Source of the DNA: Rhodobacter sp.
Lineage (GTDB): Bacteria; Pseudomonadota; Alphaproteobacteria; Rhodobacterales; Rhodobacteraceae
DNA length: 64,000 nucleotides
NCBI GenBank assembly: GCA_020250175.1
Contig: JADCEN010000033.1
Coordinates: 1 to 64,000, forward strand
Direction: 5' to 3'
Numbering within the stretch: position 1 is the stretch's first letter; every line of letters begins with the position of its first letter. The notes beneath the pieces are model-generated. The model was not told where the DNA came from, did no database searches, and saw nothing but the letters and a program-made list of their open reading frames with translations. The position numbers and the translations under genes were made by a program. This document shows positions 1-11,438 of this stretch, one piece after another.

Positions 1-88
1 CCGCCTCGGCGCGATCCGGACCCCGCGCCAGAACCTTCAACGCCGTCGTCTGCTCTTGCGTCGCCGTTACAGGGGATATTCCAGCCAT
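1..88 (-). mobile_element. N-terminus of an IS630-like transposase, running off the left edge of the window
   Basis: Reverse-strand translation from an ATG at 88: MAGISPVTATQEQTTALKVLARGPDRAEA..., resembling IS630-family N-termini (..LKxLARGPxRAEADRARAI..). It sits directly upstream of a truncated host gene. Confidence 0.5.
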
Positions 89-164
89 GTCGTGCCTCCG
101 CCAAACCACGACAAAACTGAATCACAGCCGCAATACGTTGGCCAGCCCGCGCGAACATGCTTAG

Positions 165-1670
165 GCCGATCTTGATCTGGGCCGGGTGACCAATTCGGCC
201 GAAGTCACCGGCAGTTTCACCACGCCCACCGGCGGCACCGATACAGTCACAGACACCTCGGGCACCGCCATCGACAATGACGACCCCACCGTGGTCGATC
301 TGCCGTCGGCTGCGGCCATTGCCGTGGTCAAGACCGCCGACATCAGCCAGATGACCACGCCGACGCAGGTGGGCGACGTCATCATTTACCGCTTTGCCGT
401 GACCAACACCGGCAATGTCACGCTGACCGGCGTGACGCTCAGCGATCCGCTGCCGGGCCTGACCCTGACCGGCGGGCCGATCGCGGCCCTGGCCCCCGGC
501 GTCACCGATACCACCACCTTCACCGGCACCTATGCCGTGACCCAGGCCGATATCGGGGCTGAACAGGTGGTGAACCAGGCCACGGTCAGCGGCAACCCGC
601 CGACCGGCCCGCCGGCGAGCGCGGTGTCAGGCACCAGCCTGACCAACACCAACCCGACAGTGGTGCCGCTGACCTATACCCCGGACGTGTCCGCCACCAA
701 GACCGCCAGCACCGACCGCGTGATCATCGGCGACAGCCTGACCTATACGCTGACCTTCACCTCCAACAGCCTGGGCACATTGCGCAACGTGACCGTCATC
801 GACGTGCTTCCCGTCGGTCTGGTCTACACTCCGGGCACCGCCACCCTGGGCGGTGTGGCGATGGACCCGCAGATCGCCGGGCGGACCCAGCGCTGGACGG
901 GCCAGACCATCGGGCCGAAACAGACCCTGACCGTCAAGCTGGGGGTGCGCGTCACTGGGGCCTCACCCTGGGGCAAGCTGGAGAACCGGACGTGGCTGGA
1001 AGGCAGCAGCGGCGCGCGCTTTTCCAACATCGCAACCGCAACCATCGTGCGCGAGCCGGAAGCGGTCTTTGACTGTGCCGACATCATCGGCAAGGTCTTC
1101 GATGACCGTAACCGCAACGGCTATCAGGATGCGCCCGATGGAACGGGCGACGGGGCCACAGAACCCGGCCTTCCGGCGGTGCGCGTGGTGACGACGCGCG
1201 GCTATGTCATCACCACCGATGACTTCGGACGCTTCCATGTGCCCTGCGCCGAGCTGCCGCGCCAGATGGGGTCGAACTTTACGCTCAAGCTGGACCCAAG
1301 GTCCTTGCCGACGGGCTACCGGCTGACCACCGAAAACCCGCGCAAGATCCGCGTCACGCCGGGCAAGATGGCGAAGGTGAATTTCGGCGTCAGCCTGGCG
1401 CGTGTGGTGCGGATCGATCTGTCGGCCCCCGCCTTTACCGCCGAAGGCCAGCCGACGGCGGCGCTGCAACAGGGCGTCGCGGGGCTGGTCGCACAGCTTC
1501 AGGCAGAGCCTTCGGTGCTGCGGCTGGACTACAGACTGTCCGGGGAAAGCGATGCCGTCGCGCGCAAGCGGCTGGACCGGGTCGAGGCACTGGTGCGCAG
1601 CGCCTGGCAGGATCAGGGCACGCGGCTGCGGGTTGAACGCACGCTGCAGCGCGCCGGGGACGCGCCATGA
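165..1670 (+). pseudogene. DUF11-repeat / SdrD B-like surface protein, 5'-truncated
   Basis: DUF11-type repeats (VTNTGNVTLTGVTLSDPLPGLTL; SLTYTLTFTSNSLGTLRNVTVIDVLP) followed by an SdrD/Cna-B-like segment (GKVFDDRNRNGYQDAPDGTGDGATEPGLPAVRVVTTRGY..TDDFGRFHVPC). The reading frame continues upstream of the first ORF start (ADLDLGRVTNSAEV) until it meets the apparent IS junction. Confidence 0.7.
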
Positions 1671-4600
1671 CGCGCCGCCCCCTTTCTGCAGGCGGGGCGG
1701 CCCGCCTTGCCGCGCTGGCCTGTTCGGCGCTGGCACTGGCCGCAGGCCAGTCTGCCGCACAGGACTGTGTCGCAATGTCGAACTGCGTGCTGTCGGTCGG
1801 TGCCGGGGCGAACACCGAAGGCATCACCAGTCTGCCGCCCGATCCGATCGAAGGCCCCGGCTTCTCGATCAGCATCGATGGCGTGCCGGACCAGGATGAT
1901 GGCGGCTTTGCCGACCGGCAGCGGCAGGCGGACATCGCCCTTGGCGCGGCGGACATTGACCTGCGCTTTGACGGGCTGGGCATCCGGCCGCGTCTGGATG
2001 TGCAGACGCTGGGCGAGGGGCCCTTTGCCTCGGCCAGACGGTAACCTTCCGCAGCCGGATGAATTACCCCGCCTTTGTCACCGGGGGCGAGTTGCGCATC
2101 CTGGACCTTGATGCGCCGGGCGGGGCCAGAACGCTGGCCGTGCTGCCGCTGGCCCCAAATGCCGAGGTTACGGCGACCCTGCCGCAGGGGCGCACACTGG
2201 CCTATGTGTACCGCGTCATGGACCGAAACCGGCGCTTTGATGAAACGCGCCCCGTGCTGCTGGGCACCTCGCAGGACCGGGGGTTGACCGATCTGGCCAG
2301 TGAAGAGCAGGGTACGGATGAGGCCGCGATCCGCCGCATCCCGGTGCGGGGCGGCGCGGTGACGGTCTTTGTGCAGAACCTGGCGCCGGGAAGCAGGGTG
2401 GAAACGCTGGGCACCGTGGTCACCGCTGATCCGTCCGGCAAGGCCGTGATCCAGCGCGTCCTGCCGCCGGGCGCGCAGGAGATTGACGTGCGCGTGGTGC
2501 GCCCCGACGGGTCGGGGCAAACCATCCGCCGCGCCGTGACCATTCCCAAATCCGAATGGTTCTATGTCGGTGTGGCCGACCTGGCCTTTGGGCGCAGCAC
2601 GAACGGCGGGGAAGACGGCGGGGGCAACAGCTATGCCACCGGGCGACTGTCGGGCTATGCCAAGGGCACGACAGCCGCCGGGGTAACCGTCACGTTGCAG
2701 GCCGACAGCGGCGAAGACGATATTGATGATCTGTTCAGCAACATCCTGAACAAGGACCCGGTTTCGATCCTGGACCGGCTGGACCCCGATCTGTCCTTTC
2801 CGACCTATGGCGATGATTCGACGCTGGTCATCGATGCGCCGACCTCGGGCGGGTTCTATCTGAAGGTGGAAAAGGACGGCAACTTCGGCCTGTGGGGCGA
2901 TTTCAAGTCGGTCACGCCGGGCACGGACCTTCTGCGCAACGAACGCACGCTGTACGGGGCGCAGACCGTGCTTCAGACCGCCGGTGTGAACGAAGATGGC
3001 GCGCCGCGGCTGCGCTTTGAAGGTTATGCCGCCCAGCCCGACCAGTTGCCGCAGCGCGACGTGCTGCGCGGCACCGGCGGGTCTGTCTATTTCCTGTCGC
3101 GGCAGGACATTCTGCTGGGGTCGGAAACCCTGACGGTGGAGTTGCGCGATGCCGACACCCAGCGGGTGATTTCGCGCACAGCACTCGTACAGGGCGAGGA
3201 TTACGACATCAACTACACGCAAGGTGTCGTCACCCTGTACAGCCCGCTGTCGGGCTATGGCAGCGGCGGGGCGCTGTTGTCGTCCAATCCCAACGGCGAC
3301 GATACGCTGAACCTGATCGCGCAATATGAATGGCGCCCCGTTCTGGGCGACATCGACGGCTATGCCTATGGCGCGCGGCTGACCTCGGGGATTGCCGACA
3401 ACCTGCAGATCGGGGCCACCGCGCAGAGTGATGACACCGGCACCTCGGATCAGACAGCTTACGGCGTGGATCTGGCCTGGACGAAAAGCGACCGCACCTT
3501 CCTGAAAGCCGAAGTCGCGCGCACCGACGGACCGGGCTTTGGCTATGTCACCTCGGTGAACGGTGGCCTGACCGGCGAGGAAACCGCCCCGCCGGACGGC
3601 AGCGGCACGGCCTATTCGGTCAGCGCGCGGGCCGCGCTGGACGAGATCTGGCCCGGGGGCGCCGGGACAGTCGGGGCCTATTTCCAAAGTTACGGGGCGG
3701 GGTTCTCCTCGCTCGACCGGCAGGTGACGACGCCGGAAACCCTGTGGGGCTTCAGCGCGGAACTGCCGCTGTCGGCCGCCACCGCCCTGACGCTGATCTA
3801 CGACCATTACAATCAGGACCCGGACGTGGCGCAGGACCGGGCGCAGATTCTGCTGGAGCATCAGATCACCGATCTTCTGGCGGTCGAACTGGGCTATGGC
3901 CATATTGACAGCACTGATCCCGCCAGCACGGACGGCACCGGCACGCGGGATGATCTGGCGGCACGGCTGATCTTGACCCCGTCGGAGATGGTCGAATGGT
4001 ATGTTTTCGGCCAGGGGTCGCTGAACGTGACCGGTGATGTAGAAAATGCTGACCGCGCCGGGATCGGGGGCGAGGTCCTGCTTGACGGGTCCTGGTCGAT
4101 CCAGGGCGAAGTGTCGGACGGGGCGACCGGCCCCGGCGGGCGCGTGCTGTTCGGGCAGGACAAGGACGAAGAGTCAAACGTCTATTTCGGCTATACGCTG
4201 GACCCTGACCGCACCGTTGATGACGTGGTGCTGACGGGGCGCGACCGGGGCCAGTTCGTGGCGGGCGGGCGGCGGCGCTAAAGTGACAAGGTCACGGCCT
4301 ATGCCGAGAACACCTATGATCTGTTCGGGCAGCAGCGGTCGCTGACATCGGCCTATGGCATCGAATACGCCCGGTCAGAGCGGATGGTCTACAGCGGGGC
4401 CATCGAATCCGGCGTCGTCAGCGGCGATCCGAACGGGGATGTCGAACGCACCGCCCTGTCGCTGGGCCTGCGTTTTGACGATGGCGAGGCGGTGAACACG
4501 CGCATGCGGATCGAATTCATCAACGACGATGCCCCCGAGGCAGACGTCAATACCATCCTGATCTCGGGTCTGCTGCGCTATGAATTCAGCGATCAGTCCC

Positions 4601-5175
4601 GCATCGTTGCCGATCTGGATGCGATGTTCAACACCTCCGCGTCCGAGTCGCTGCCCCAGGGCGATTATACGGATTTCGTCATCGGTTATGCGTTCCGGCC
4701 CATATTGGATGACAAGTTCAACCTGCTGGCGCGGTATCAATATCTGGACGACATGTTCGGCCAGAAGCTGGACGGCGACACCGGCGAAGGTCCGCTGCAG
4801 CGCAGCCATATCGTCAGCATCGATGGCGAATATGATGCTTCCCCGCGCTGGACGCTGGGGGCAAAGCTGGGGGCGCGGCTGACGGACAGCGCCGCTGATG
4901 CCGACAGCCCGCTCCTTGCGAATGACGCCTGGCTGGCCGTTGCCACGGCGCGCTATCACATCGTCAATGAATGGGACATGCTGCTGGAAGCGCGCAATCT
5001 GACGACAATTCAGGCAGATACTGCCGATTTCGGGGCTTTGGTCGGGGTCTACAGGCAGGTGGGACCGGCTGTGATGATCGGCGGGTCGTATAACTTCGGC
5101 AGCTTCTCGGATGATCTGGCCGATCTTGTTGCCGATGACCGGGGGGCCGAGATCAACCTGATCGCAAGATTCTGA
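1667..5175 (+). pseudogene. Large secreted/outer-membrane beta-barrel protein, broken by a frameshift (~2040) and an in-frame TAA (4279-4281)
   Basis: ORFs 1667-2044 (signal peptide), 2059-4281 and 4384-5175 read as one protein ending in ..EINLIARF. The start overlaps the upstream DUF11 ORF (ATGA). Confidence 0.75.
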
Positions 5176-5463
5176 TCCCGGCACCGGGCGGCACCGTCCG
5201 GGGTCGCGCATCCAGCCATGGTCAGCGGCGCGTCGCCGGAAGATGCGGCATCTTCCCCGGCATCCCTCATCAGGGCTTCCCTGCCAGGCAGGACCGGCAC
5301 GACTCATGGTGCCACAGGGTGGCCCCGGGTGCCCCTTCTGTCGGGACTGCCCTGTCGTTGATCCAAACCTGCGCCCCCGGCGCGCCGGGCTGTCTTGGCA
5401 AAGGTCGCAAAGAAGGTAGGGTGTGCCAACAGGACAGTGCCGCGCCGGACGGGGGATGCCGCC

Positions 5464-6243
5464 ATGGATTCGGGCAACGACGCCTATAGGCCCGCACAGA
5501 TCGCGGATCTGATTGAAACCGTCGGCGTTGCCAAGGCGGCACTGCCCCTGGGGCAGATGCTGGCGCTGGCGGTTCTGGCCGGGGCCTTCATCGGTTTCGG
5601 GGCCGCTGCCTATACCATGGTCATGACCGGGGCGGATCCGGGGTTCGGCCCGGCGCGGCTGTTGGGCGGGGTTGTGTTCTCGCTGGGCCTGATCCTTGTG
5701 CTGGTGGGCGGGGCAGAGCTTTTCACCGGCAATGCCCTGATGACGATGGCCTGTGTGGACCGCAAGATCACCCTTGCCGCGCTGTTGCGCAACTGGGCCG
5801 TGGTCTATCTGGGCAACCTGATCGGTGCCGTGGCACTGGCGGTGGCCTTTGCCCTGTCCGGCCTGCTTGATGCGCCCTTCGGGGCGACTGCCGTGCGGAT
5901 AGCCGAGGCCAAGGCCGCCCTGGGGCCGGTCGAGGCTGTGGTCCGCGGGGCGCTGTGCAATGCACTGGTCTGTCTTGCGGTCTGGCTCAGCTTTTCCGCA
6001 CGGTCCACGACGGACCGGATTCTTGCCCTTCTCTGGCCGATTTCGGCCTTTGTGCTGCTGGGGTTGGAACACAGCGTCGCCAATATGTATCTGCTGCCCG
6101 CCGGCATTCTGGCCGGTGCCGACATCGGCGGCGCTGCGGTTGCCCGGAACCTGATCTGGGTCAGCCTTGGCAATATTGTCGGTGGGGCAGGCGGGGTGGC
6201 GCTGGCCTATCGATACGCCTTCCTGTTCCGCCGCGCTGCCTGA
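5464..6243 (+). CDS. Formate/nitrite transporter (FNT) family protein
   Basis: Six-TM hydrophobic protein with FNT-like motifs (GAFIGFGAA, GAELFTGNALM, NWAVVYLGNLIGA, NMYLLPAGILAGA). The ATG at 5464 gives the natural N-terminus. Confidence 0.85.
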   Translation: MDSGNDAYRPAQIADLIETVGVAKAALPLGQMLALAVLAGAFIGFGAAAYTMVMTGADPGFGPARLLGGVVFSLGLILVLVGGAELFTGNALMTMACVDRKITLAALLRNWAVVYLGNLIGAVALAVAFALSGLLDAPFGATAVRIAEAKAALGPVEAVVRGALCNALVCLAVWLSFSARSTTDRILALLWPISAFVLLGLEHSVANMYLLPAGILAGADIGGAAVARNLIWVSLGNIVGGAGGVALAYRYAFLFRRAA

Positions 6244-6448
6244 AGACCCTTCGGGCCGGGGGTGCCATTCTTTCTGCCTGTTGCGGCGCGGCGCGGGGCC
6301 GGAAAGCGGGCCGCAGCCCGATGGGTCCCCGGCGGCATCGGGCGTCTCCGCCCGCATGGCATGAACGGTGCGGCCAAGGACGCCCGCGCCGATTGCGGCA
6401 GGTTCTTCGACAAGACATGCAACAGGGCGCGGTCCGGCCGCGCCTGCG

Positions 6449-7213
6449 TCAACGGGCGTCCGGGACCCGCCGCAACAGATAGATGTCCATGATCCAGCCA
6501 TACCGCGCCCGCGCCGCCGCCCTGTCGCGCAGGATGCGCGGGCCGGTTTGCAGCAGCGGGCCTGCATGCAGGATCTGCTGCGGCATCCCGAGATAGGCCG
6601 CCCAGTAGATGGTCACACCCTGCGGGCTGATGGCATCAAAGGCACCGCCGCTGTCCAGCATGACAACGACCGTCTCTGCCCCGGCAGGCCAGCCCTGCTC
6701 GCGCAGATTGCGGCCCGTGGTGATCACGACCGGGGCACCCAGACTGTTCAGCGGAATGGCATGAGCAGCCGTCAAGAGCTGCAGGCTGGTCAGGCCGGGG
6801 ATGACGGTGATGCCAAGGTCGGTGCCGCCGGATTGCACCCGCGCGGCAATGCGCAGGCTGGAATCATACAGCGACGGGTCGCCCCAGACCAGCAGCGCCG
6901 CGCGCCCGCCCTGCGGCAGGTGGTGCCGCAACAGGCCGGTCCAAAGCGTGGCAATGGCATCGTGCCAGGCGTTTACGCCGTCCAGATAGGCGGGGGTGGC
7001 CGCGTCTCTGACCGGCAGATCAAACGCGACGATCTGCGTTGCGGCACCGGCATGGCGGTTACAGATAAGCTGCCGAAGGTCTGCCAGATCGCTTTTGTCC
7101 GCGCCCTTGCGCGGCAGCAGCACAAGGTCGCAGGTCTGCAGCACGCTGACCGCCTGCAGCGTCAGATGGTCGGGATTGCCCGTACCAATCCCGATCAGGG
7201 CAAGATCAATCAT
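6449..7213 (-). CDS. cobF: Precorrin-6A synthase (deacetylating) CobF
   Basis: MIDLALIGIGTGNPDHLTLQAVSVLQTCDLVLLPRKGADKSDLADLR, typical of CobF. Located in a cob cluster. Confidence 0.9.
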   Translation of the reverse strand: MIDLALIGIGTGNPDHLTLQAVSVLQTCDLVLLPRKGADKSDLADLRQLICNRHAGAATQIVAFDLPVRDAATPAYLDGVNAWHDAIATLWTGLLRHHLPQGGRAALLVWGDPSLYDSSLRIAARVQSGGTDLGITVIPGLTSLQLLTAAHAIPLNSLGAPVVITTGRNLREQGWPAGAETVVVMLDSGGAFDAISPQGVTIYWAAYLGMPQQILHAGPLLQTGPRILRDRAAARARYGWIMDIYLLRRVPDAR

Positions 7214-7279
7214 CGGGGATCAACGCCGCACGTCGGGCAAGCCCGGCAGGGGCACGCCCGACTGCGGGTCCGTCACGGA

Positions 7280-7954
7280 TCAGGCATACAGGCGGCGGCT
7301 GGCAAGCAGCGCCGCCCCCGGACGGCCGCGCAAGCCCTTGGCCCCGGCCAAAACGGCCATGTCGACCAGCGGTTCCAGCAGCAGGACCGTCATATAGGCC
7401 GCACCGAACACGGCGACCGACTGCACCGTCGCGGCCGACAGGCCCTGGCCGTAGACCGTCCAGAACGCAACCCAGGTCACGATGGACCCCTGAAACACCA
7501 GGGACAGCTTGAAGACATGCGCATAGGACAGATCGACATAGGCAAGGTTCGCCGGAACAATGCGCCTGGCCACCGCTTGCATTGCGAACAGCGCGGCCAG
7601 CAGCGTGGTCACGTTCATGCCCAGTTGCGGCAGGTCGGACGGCGACAGGAACAGCGACTGGATCAGCAGGCCAGACACCAGACCGATCGCGGTCGGCGCG
7701 ACCCCGAAGATCAGGAACAACGACGAGCCCAGGATCAGGTGTACTTCTGACACGCCGACGGGCATGTGCGGAAAGACTTCGAAGAAGACAAAGACCAGAA
7801 CCGTGGCGATGGCGCTGCGCAGGACAAGCGACGGCAGACCTTCGGTGCGGATATGCTGAAAGGCCACCCTGGCCGCAAAGGCAACGCCGGTCGCGGCCGT
7901 GGCATAGGACAGAACGATCTTGGTGCTGTCGACCAATCCGGGTTCGATATGCAT
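7280..7954 (-). CDS. CbiM-like energy-coupling factor ABC transporter permease (solo)
   Basis: MHIEPGLVDSTKIVLSYATAATG.. with the CbiM-type MHI N-terminus and multiple TM segments. Preceded by a cobalamin riboswitch. Confidence 0.8.
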   Translation of the reverse strand: MHIEPGLVDSTKIVLSYATAATGVAFAARVAFQHIRTEGLPSLVLRSAIATVLVFVFFEVFPHMPVGVSEVHLILGSSLFLIFGVAPTAIGLVSGLLIQSLFLSPSDLPQLGMNVTTLLAALFAMQAVARRIVPANLAYVDLSYAHVFKLSLVFQGSIVTWVAFWTVYGQGLSAATVQSVAVFGAAYMTVLLLEPLVDMAVLAGAKGLRGRPGAALLASRRLYA

Positions 7955-8015
7955 CTCTGCGTCTCCTTGCACCGCATACACCCCGTGCAGCGGCATGGAT
8001 GAAAGGTGGGGCGGA

Positions 8016-8238
8016 TGCCCCGGTTGCCGTTCTCGGGCCGGTCTCCGGGCTTGCGAGCGGGATGATCCCGGGCCACCCCGCCTTCCCGCGCAAGATCACG
8101 CAGTGGCACGATGGGGGGCCTTCACTCGCCTACCGTTGCGGGGGCAGCGCCGGATTTGGTGCCCCTGGCACCGGACCGGCTTCCCGTTTCATCCCGTGGG
8201 ATCAGCCACGGGACACCTTTGAACAGGTTCTTGTTAGC
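8016..8238 (-). promoter_or_regulatory. Cobalamin (AdoCbl) riboswitch upstream of the cbiM-like gene
   Basis: Reverse strand contains ..GATGAAACGGGAAGCCGGTC..AATCCGGCGCTGCCCCCGCAACGG.., the B12 box GCCACTG, and ..AAGCCCGGAGACCGGCC.., in canonical order. Confidence 0.9.
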
Positions 8239-8265
8239 ACGCTGCCGCAAGGCGTCAATCGCGGT

Positions 8266-8994
8266 TCACGACATTTCGCCGTCCGCCAGCGGCCCGTAGA
8301 TGATCAGCGCCGGCGCGGCCGAGGCTTGCCCGGCCAGCAGCGCGGCCAGACCGCCGATGGTATCGCGGCGCAGATGCTGGTCGGGGTGGCTGATGCTTTC
8401 CGCCAGCAGACAGGGCGTGTCTGCCGACAGGCCATGCGCAATCAGCGCCGCCACCAGGGCCGGGAAGGTGCGTTTGGGCATGAAGACCACGGTCGTGGCA
8501 AAGGGGTCGGCCAGTGCGGGCAGGTTCAGGTCGGCAGGCAGGGCGCCGGTCACGTCGTGGCCGGTGACGAATTGCACCCGGCGGGCGGTCAGACGGCGGG
8601 TCAGCGGGATCAGGGCGGCGGCGGCGGCGGCGGTGGCCGAGGTGACGCCGGGGATCACCTCGAACGGAATACCGGCGGCGCGCAGGGCCGTCATCTCTTC
8701 CTCCAGCCGCCCGAAAATCGCCGGATCACCGGATTTCAGCCGCACCACCCGCGCCCCCGTCGCGGCGTAGTCCACCAGCAGGCGGCTGACATGATCTTGC
8801 CGGGGCGAGGGGCGGCCTGCGCGCTTGCCCACCGCCACCAGATCGGCCCCGGCGCGGGCATGGTCCAGGATCGGGCCGGACGACAGATCGTCATACAATA
8901 CCGCGTCCGCCGCCTTCAGCCGGTTCACCGCCTTCAGCGTCAAAAGTTCGGGGTCGCCCGGACCCGAGCCGACGAAAGAGACAAAGCCCGTCAT
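8266..8994 (-). CDS. cobA: Uroporphyrinogen-III C-methyltransferase (SUMT)
   Basis: GSGPGDPELLTLKAVNRLKAADAVLYDDLSS...VRLKSGDPAIFGR..EVIPGVTSA, canonical SUMT motifs. Confidence 0.92.
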   Translation of the reverse strand: MTGFVSFVGSGPGDPELLTLKAVNRLKAADAVLYDDLSSGPILDHARAGADLVAVGKRAGRPSPRQDHVSRLLVDYAATGARVVRLKSGDPAIFGRLEEEMTALRAAGIPFEVIPGVTSATAAAAAALIPLTRRLTARRVQFVTGHDVTGALPADLNLPALADPFATTVVFMPKRTFPALVAALIAHGLSADTPCLLAESISHPDQHLRRDTIGGLAALLAGQASAAPALIIYGPLADGEMS

Positions 8995-10304
8995 GGCGTC
9001 TCGGCGATCAGGTGAAAGAAGGTGCCGCTGACCTGGCCGCGATGCGATCCGGTCTCGGCCACCGCAGCGCCGTCGGCATCGGTGACACGGGCAAGCGGGG
9101 CATCGGGCTGCTCCAGGATCGTGGAATAGTGGAACTCATGTCCGCGCAGCGCTGTGCCCGCCGCCGCGCCGGGCAGCGCCGACAGCAGTTCGGCGCGCCG
9201 GTAGCCCAGATGCATCCGGCGCGTCTGATAACTGGTGACCAGCCCCAGCAGCCCGGCCATGCGGTGCCGCGTGCCGTCCTTGTCGATCAGCGCCTGTCCC
9301 AGCGCCATGTAGCCGCCGCATTCGCCATGCACGGGGCGCGTTTGGGCAAAGGCGCGCAGCCCGTCGCGGAAACGGTCGGCAGCGGCCAGGGCACCGGCAT
9401 GCAGTTCGGGGTACCCGCCCGGCAGCCAGCACAGCTCTGCCGAGGGATCGGGGGCCTCATCGGCCAGGGGCGAGAAGGGCAGAACCTCGGCCCCGCCCGC
9501 GCGCCATCCGGCCAGCAGATGCGGATAGGTGAAGGAAAACGCGGCATCCTGCGCCAGCGCGATGCGCTGCGCCGGTGGGCGCGGCAGGGGGCCGGGCCGG
9601 ATGGCGCGTGTGGCCCCGGCGGCACCGCGCAGCGCCGCCAGATCGACATGCGCGCGCAAAAAGGCGGCATAGGCTGTGATCGCCGTTTCAAGATCGGGGT
9701 GTTCGGCGGCCTGCACCAGGCCCAGGTGGCGTTCGGGCAGGGTCAGGTCGCCGCGCCGGGGCAGGGCACCCAGAAGGGTGATTCCCGCCGCCTCCATGCC
9801 CAGCCGCGCCAGCCGTTCGTGCCGGGCGCTGGCGACCCGGTTCAGGATTACGCCTGCAAAGGGCAGGTCTGGCTGGTAGCGCGCAAATCCCAGCGCCACG
9901 GCGGCGGCGGATTGCGCCTGCCCGCCCGCGTCAATCACCAGCACCACCGGCCAGCCCATCCGTGCCGCCACTTCGGCGCTGGCCCCGGTGCCGCTGGCCC
10001 CGCGCAGGGCGACGCCGTCATAGAGGCCCATCGACCCTTCGGCGATGCAGATGTCCGCGCCCGCAGCCCGGGCCGCAATCGCATCCAGCAGGCCGTCACC
10101 CATCGCCCAGGTATCAAGATTGAAGCTGGCACGTCCCGCAGCGGCACGGTGAAAGGCGGGGTCGATGTAATCCGGCCCGCTCTTGAACGGCTGTACGGCC
10201 AGACCATCCTCGGACAGGGCCCGCAGCAGCCCCAGCATGACCGTGGTCTTGCCGCTGCCCGAGGCCGGGGCCGAGATCATCAGGCCGGGCGGCAGATCAG
10301 CCAT
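8991..10304 (-). CDS. cobB: Cobyrinate a,c-diamide synthase
   Basis: [34 protein letters not shown]...[11 protein letters not shown], glutamine amidotransferase plus P-loop. Confidence 0.92.
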   Translation of the reverse strand: MADLPPGLMISAPASGSGKTTVMLGLLRALSEDGLAVQPFKSGPDYIDPAFHRAAAGRASFNLDTWAMGDGLLDAIAARAAGADICIAEGSMGLYDGVALRGASGTGASAEVAARMGWPVVLVIDAGGQAQSAAAVALGFARYQPDLPFAGVILNRVASARHERLARLGMEAAGITLLGALPRRGDLTLPERHLGLVQAAEHPDLETAITAYAAFLRAHVDLAALRGAAGATRAIRPGPLPRPPAQRIALAQDAAFSFTYPHLLAGWRAGGAEVLPFSPLADEAPDPSAELCWLPGGYPELHAGALAAADRFRDGLRAFAQTRPVHGECGGYMALGQALIDKDGTRHRMAGLLGLVTSYQTRRMHLGYRRAELLSALPGAAAGTALRGHEFHYSTILEQPDAPLARVTDADGAAVAETGSHRGQVSGTFFHLIAETP

Positions 10305-11073
10305 CGCTGCGTCCGCGCGCGCCATTGGGGCGGAACCGTCGGTCGTAGTCGGCGGAATAGAGGCGGCTTTCGCCGAAGCCTTCGGCGGCAAGGGCAGGGC
10401 CGACAAGGATCAATGCGGTGCGTTCCACGCCGTCACCCATCGCGGCCCCGATGGTGGACAGCGTGGCGCGCACGATCTGCTGATCCGGCCAGCTGGCGCG
10501 GTAAACCACCGCCACTGGGCAATCCGCGCCATAATCGGGGGTCAGCTCGGCCACCACCTGTGCCAGGTTGTGGATCGACAGATGAATGGCCAGCGTGGCC
10601 CCGGTGCGGGCGAAATTGGCCAGCGATTCGCCTGCCGGCATGGCCGAGGCGCGCCCCGGCGTGCGCGTCAGCACCACCGATTGCGCCAGACCCGGCAGGG
10701 TCAGTTCGGTCTGCAGGGCGGCAGCCGCGGCGGCAAAGGATGGAACGCCCGGCGTGACGGTATAGGCAATGCCCATTGCCCGCAGGCGGCGCAGCTGTTC
10801 GCCCATCGCCGACCAGACCGACAGATCGCCCGAATGCAACCGCGCCACATCCTGCCCCGCCGCGTCGGCGGCCGCGATTTCGGCCATGATCGCATCCAGG
10901 TCCATCGGCGCGGTGTTGACGATTCTGGCGCCGGGCGGGCAATGGCCCAGAACCTCTTCCGGCACCAGAGAGCCTGCGTAAAGGCACACGGGGCTTTGCG
11001 CGATAAGGTCGCGCCCGCGCAGGGTCAGAAGATCGGGCGCGCCGGGACCGGCGCCGATGAAGTGAACGGTCAT
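10297..11073 (-). CDS. cobM: Precorrin-4 C11-methyltransferase
   Basis: [42 protein letters not shown]...[15 protein letters not shown]. Confidence 0.92.
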   Translation of the reverse strand: MTVHFIGAGPGAPDLLTLRGRDLIAQSPVCLYAGSLVPEEVLGHCPPGARIVNTAPMDLDAIMAEIAAADAAGQDVARLHSGDLSVWSAMGEQLRRLRAMGIAYTVTPGVPSFAAAAAALQTELTLPGLAQSVVLTRTPGRASAMPAGESLANFARTGATLAIHLSIHNLAQVVAELTPDYGADCPVAVVYRASWPDQQIVRATLSTIGAAMGDGVERTALILVGPALAAEGFGESRLYSADYDRRFRPNGARGRSDG

Positions 11074-11438
11074 GGACGGGTCCTTGTTGCCAGCGCGCAG
11101 GTAGCCATACGGTCCGCCGAGACGGCGCGCGGCCCCAGAAGCGACGCGCCCGGTCCGGCGGCGACGAGGGCGGCGGCCTCGGCCAGGCTGCCGCTGCCGC
11201 GCAGGGCGCGCACCCTGGCAGACCGGGTGGGGGTTTCGGTCCGCACCAGCGCCTCGGGCGGCACGGCATCGATCGGCAGGCCCAGACGGGCAGCCAGCGC
11301 CTGAAAGACAGGTGCCAGGGCCTTGTCTTCGGCGGTGGCAAGACGGGCGGGCGTCTGCGTGCCCCGCGCCTTGCCCAGCGCGTCCAGCAGCGAGTCGAGC
11401 GTTGCGGCCTGACGAAAGCCGAAACCGGCGATGATCAT
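11070..11438 (-). CDS. cobE: Cobalamin biosynthesis protein CobE (CbiG C-terminal-like)
   Basis: [21 protein letters not shown]...[18 protein letters not shown], CobE/CbiG-C family. Confidence 0.85.
   Translation of the reverse strand: MIIAGFGFRQAATLDSLLDALGKARGTQTPARLATAEDKALAPVFQALAARLGLPIDAVPPEALVRTETPTRSARVRALRGSGSLAEAAALVAAGPGASLLGPRAVSADRMATCALATRTRP

Noticed and set aside
1435-3903. 822-aa open frame on the - strand
   Set aside because: Antisense to the beta-barrel locus; no recognisable domain. Its openness follows from GC-rich codon usage on the coding strand.
5176-5463. Possible third riboswitch or leader upstream of the FNT gene
   Set aside because: Contains a GTGCCACAGG-like string but not the cobalamin-riboswitch order of conserved boxes; no other family recognised.
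4375-6567. 730-aa open frame on the - strand
   Set aside because: Antisense to the end of the barrel gene and the FNT gene, spanning both and the intergenic region. No protein-like signal.
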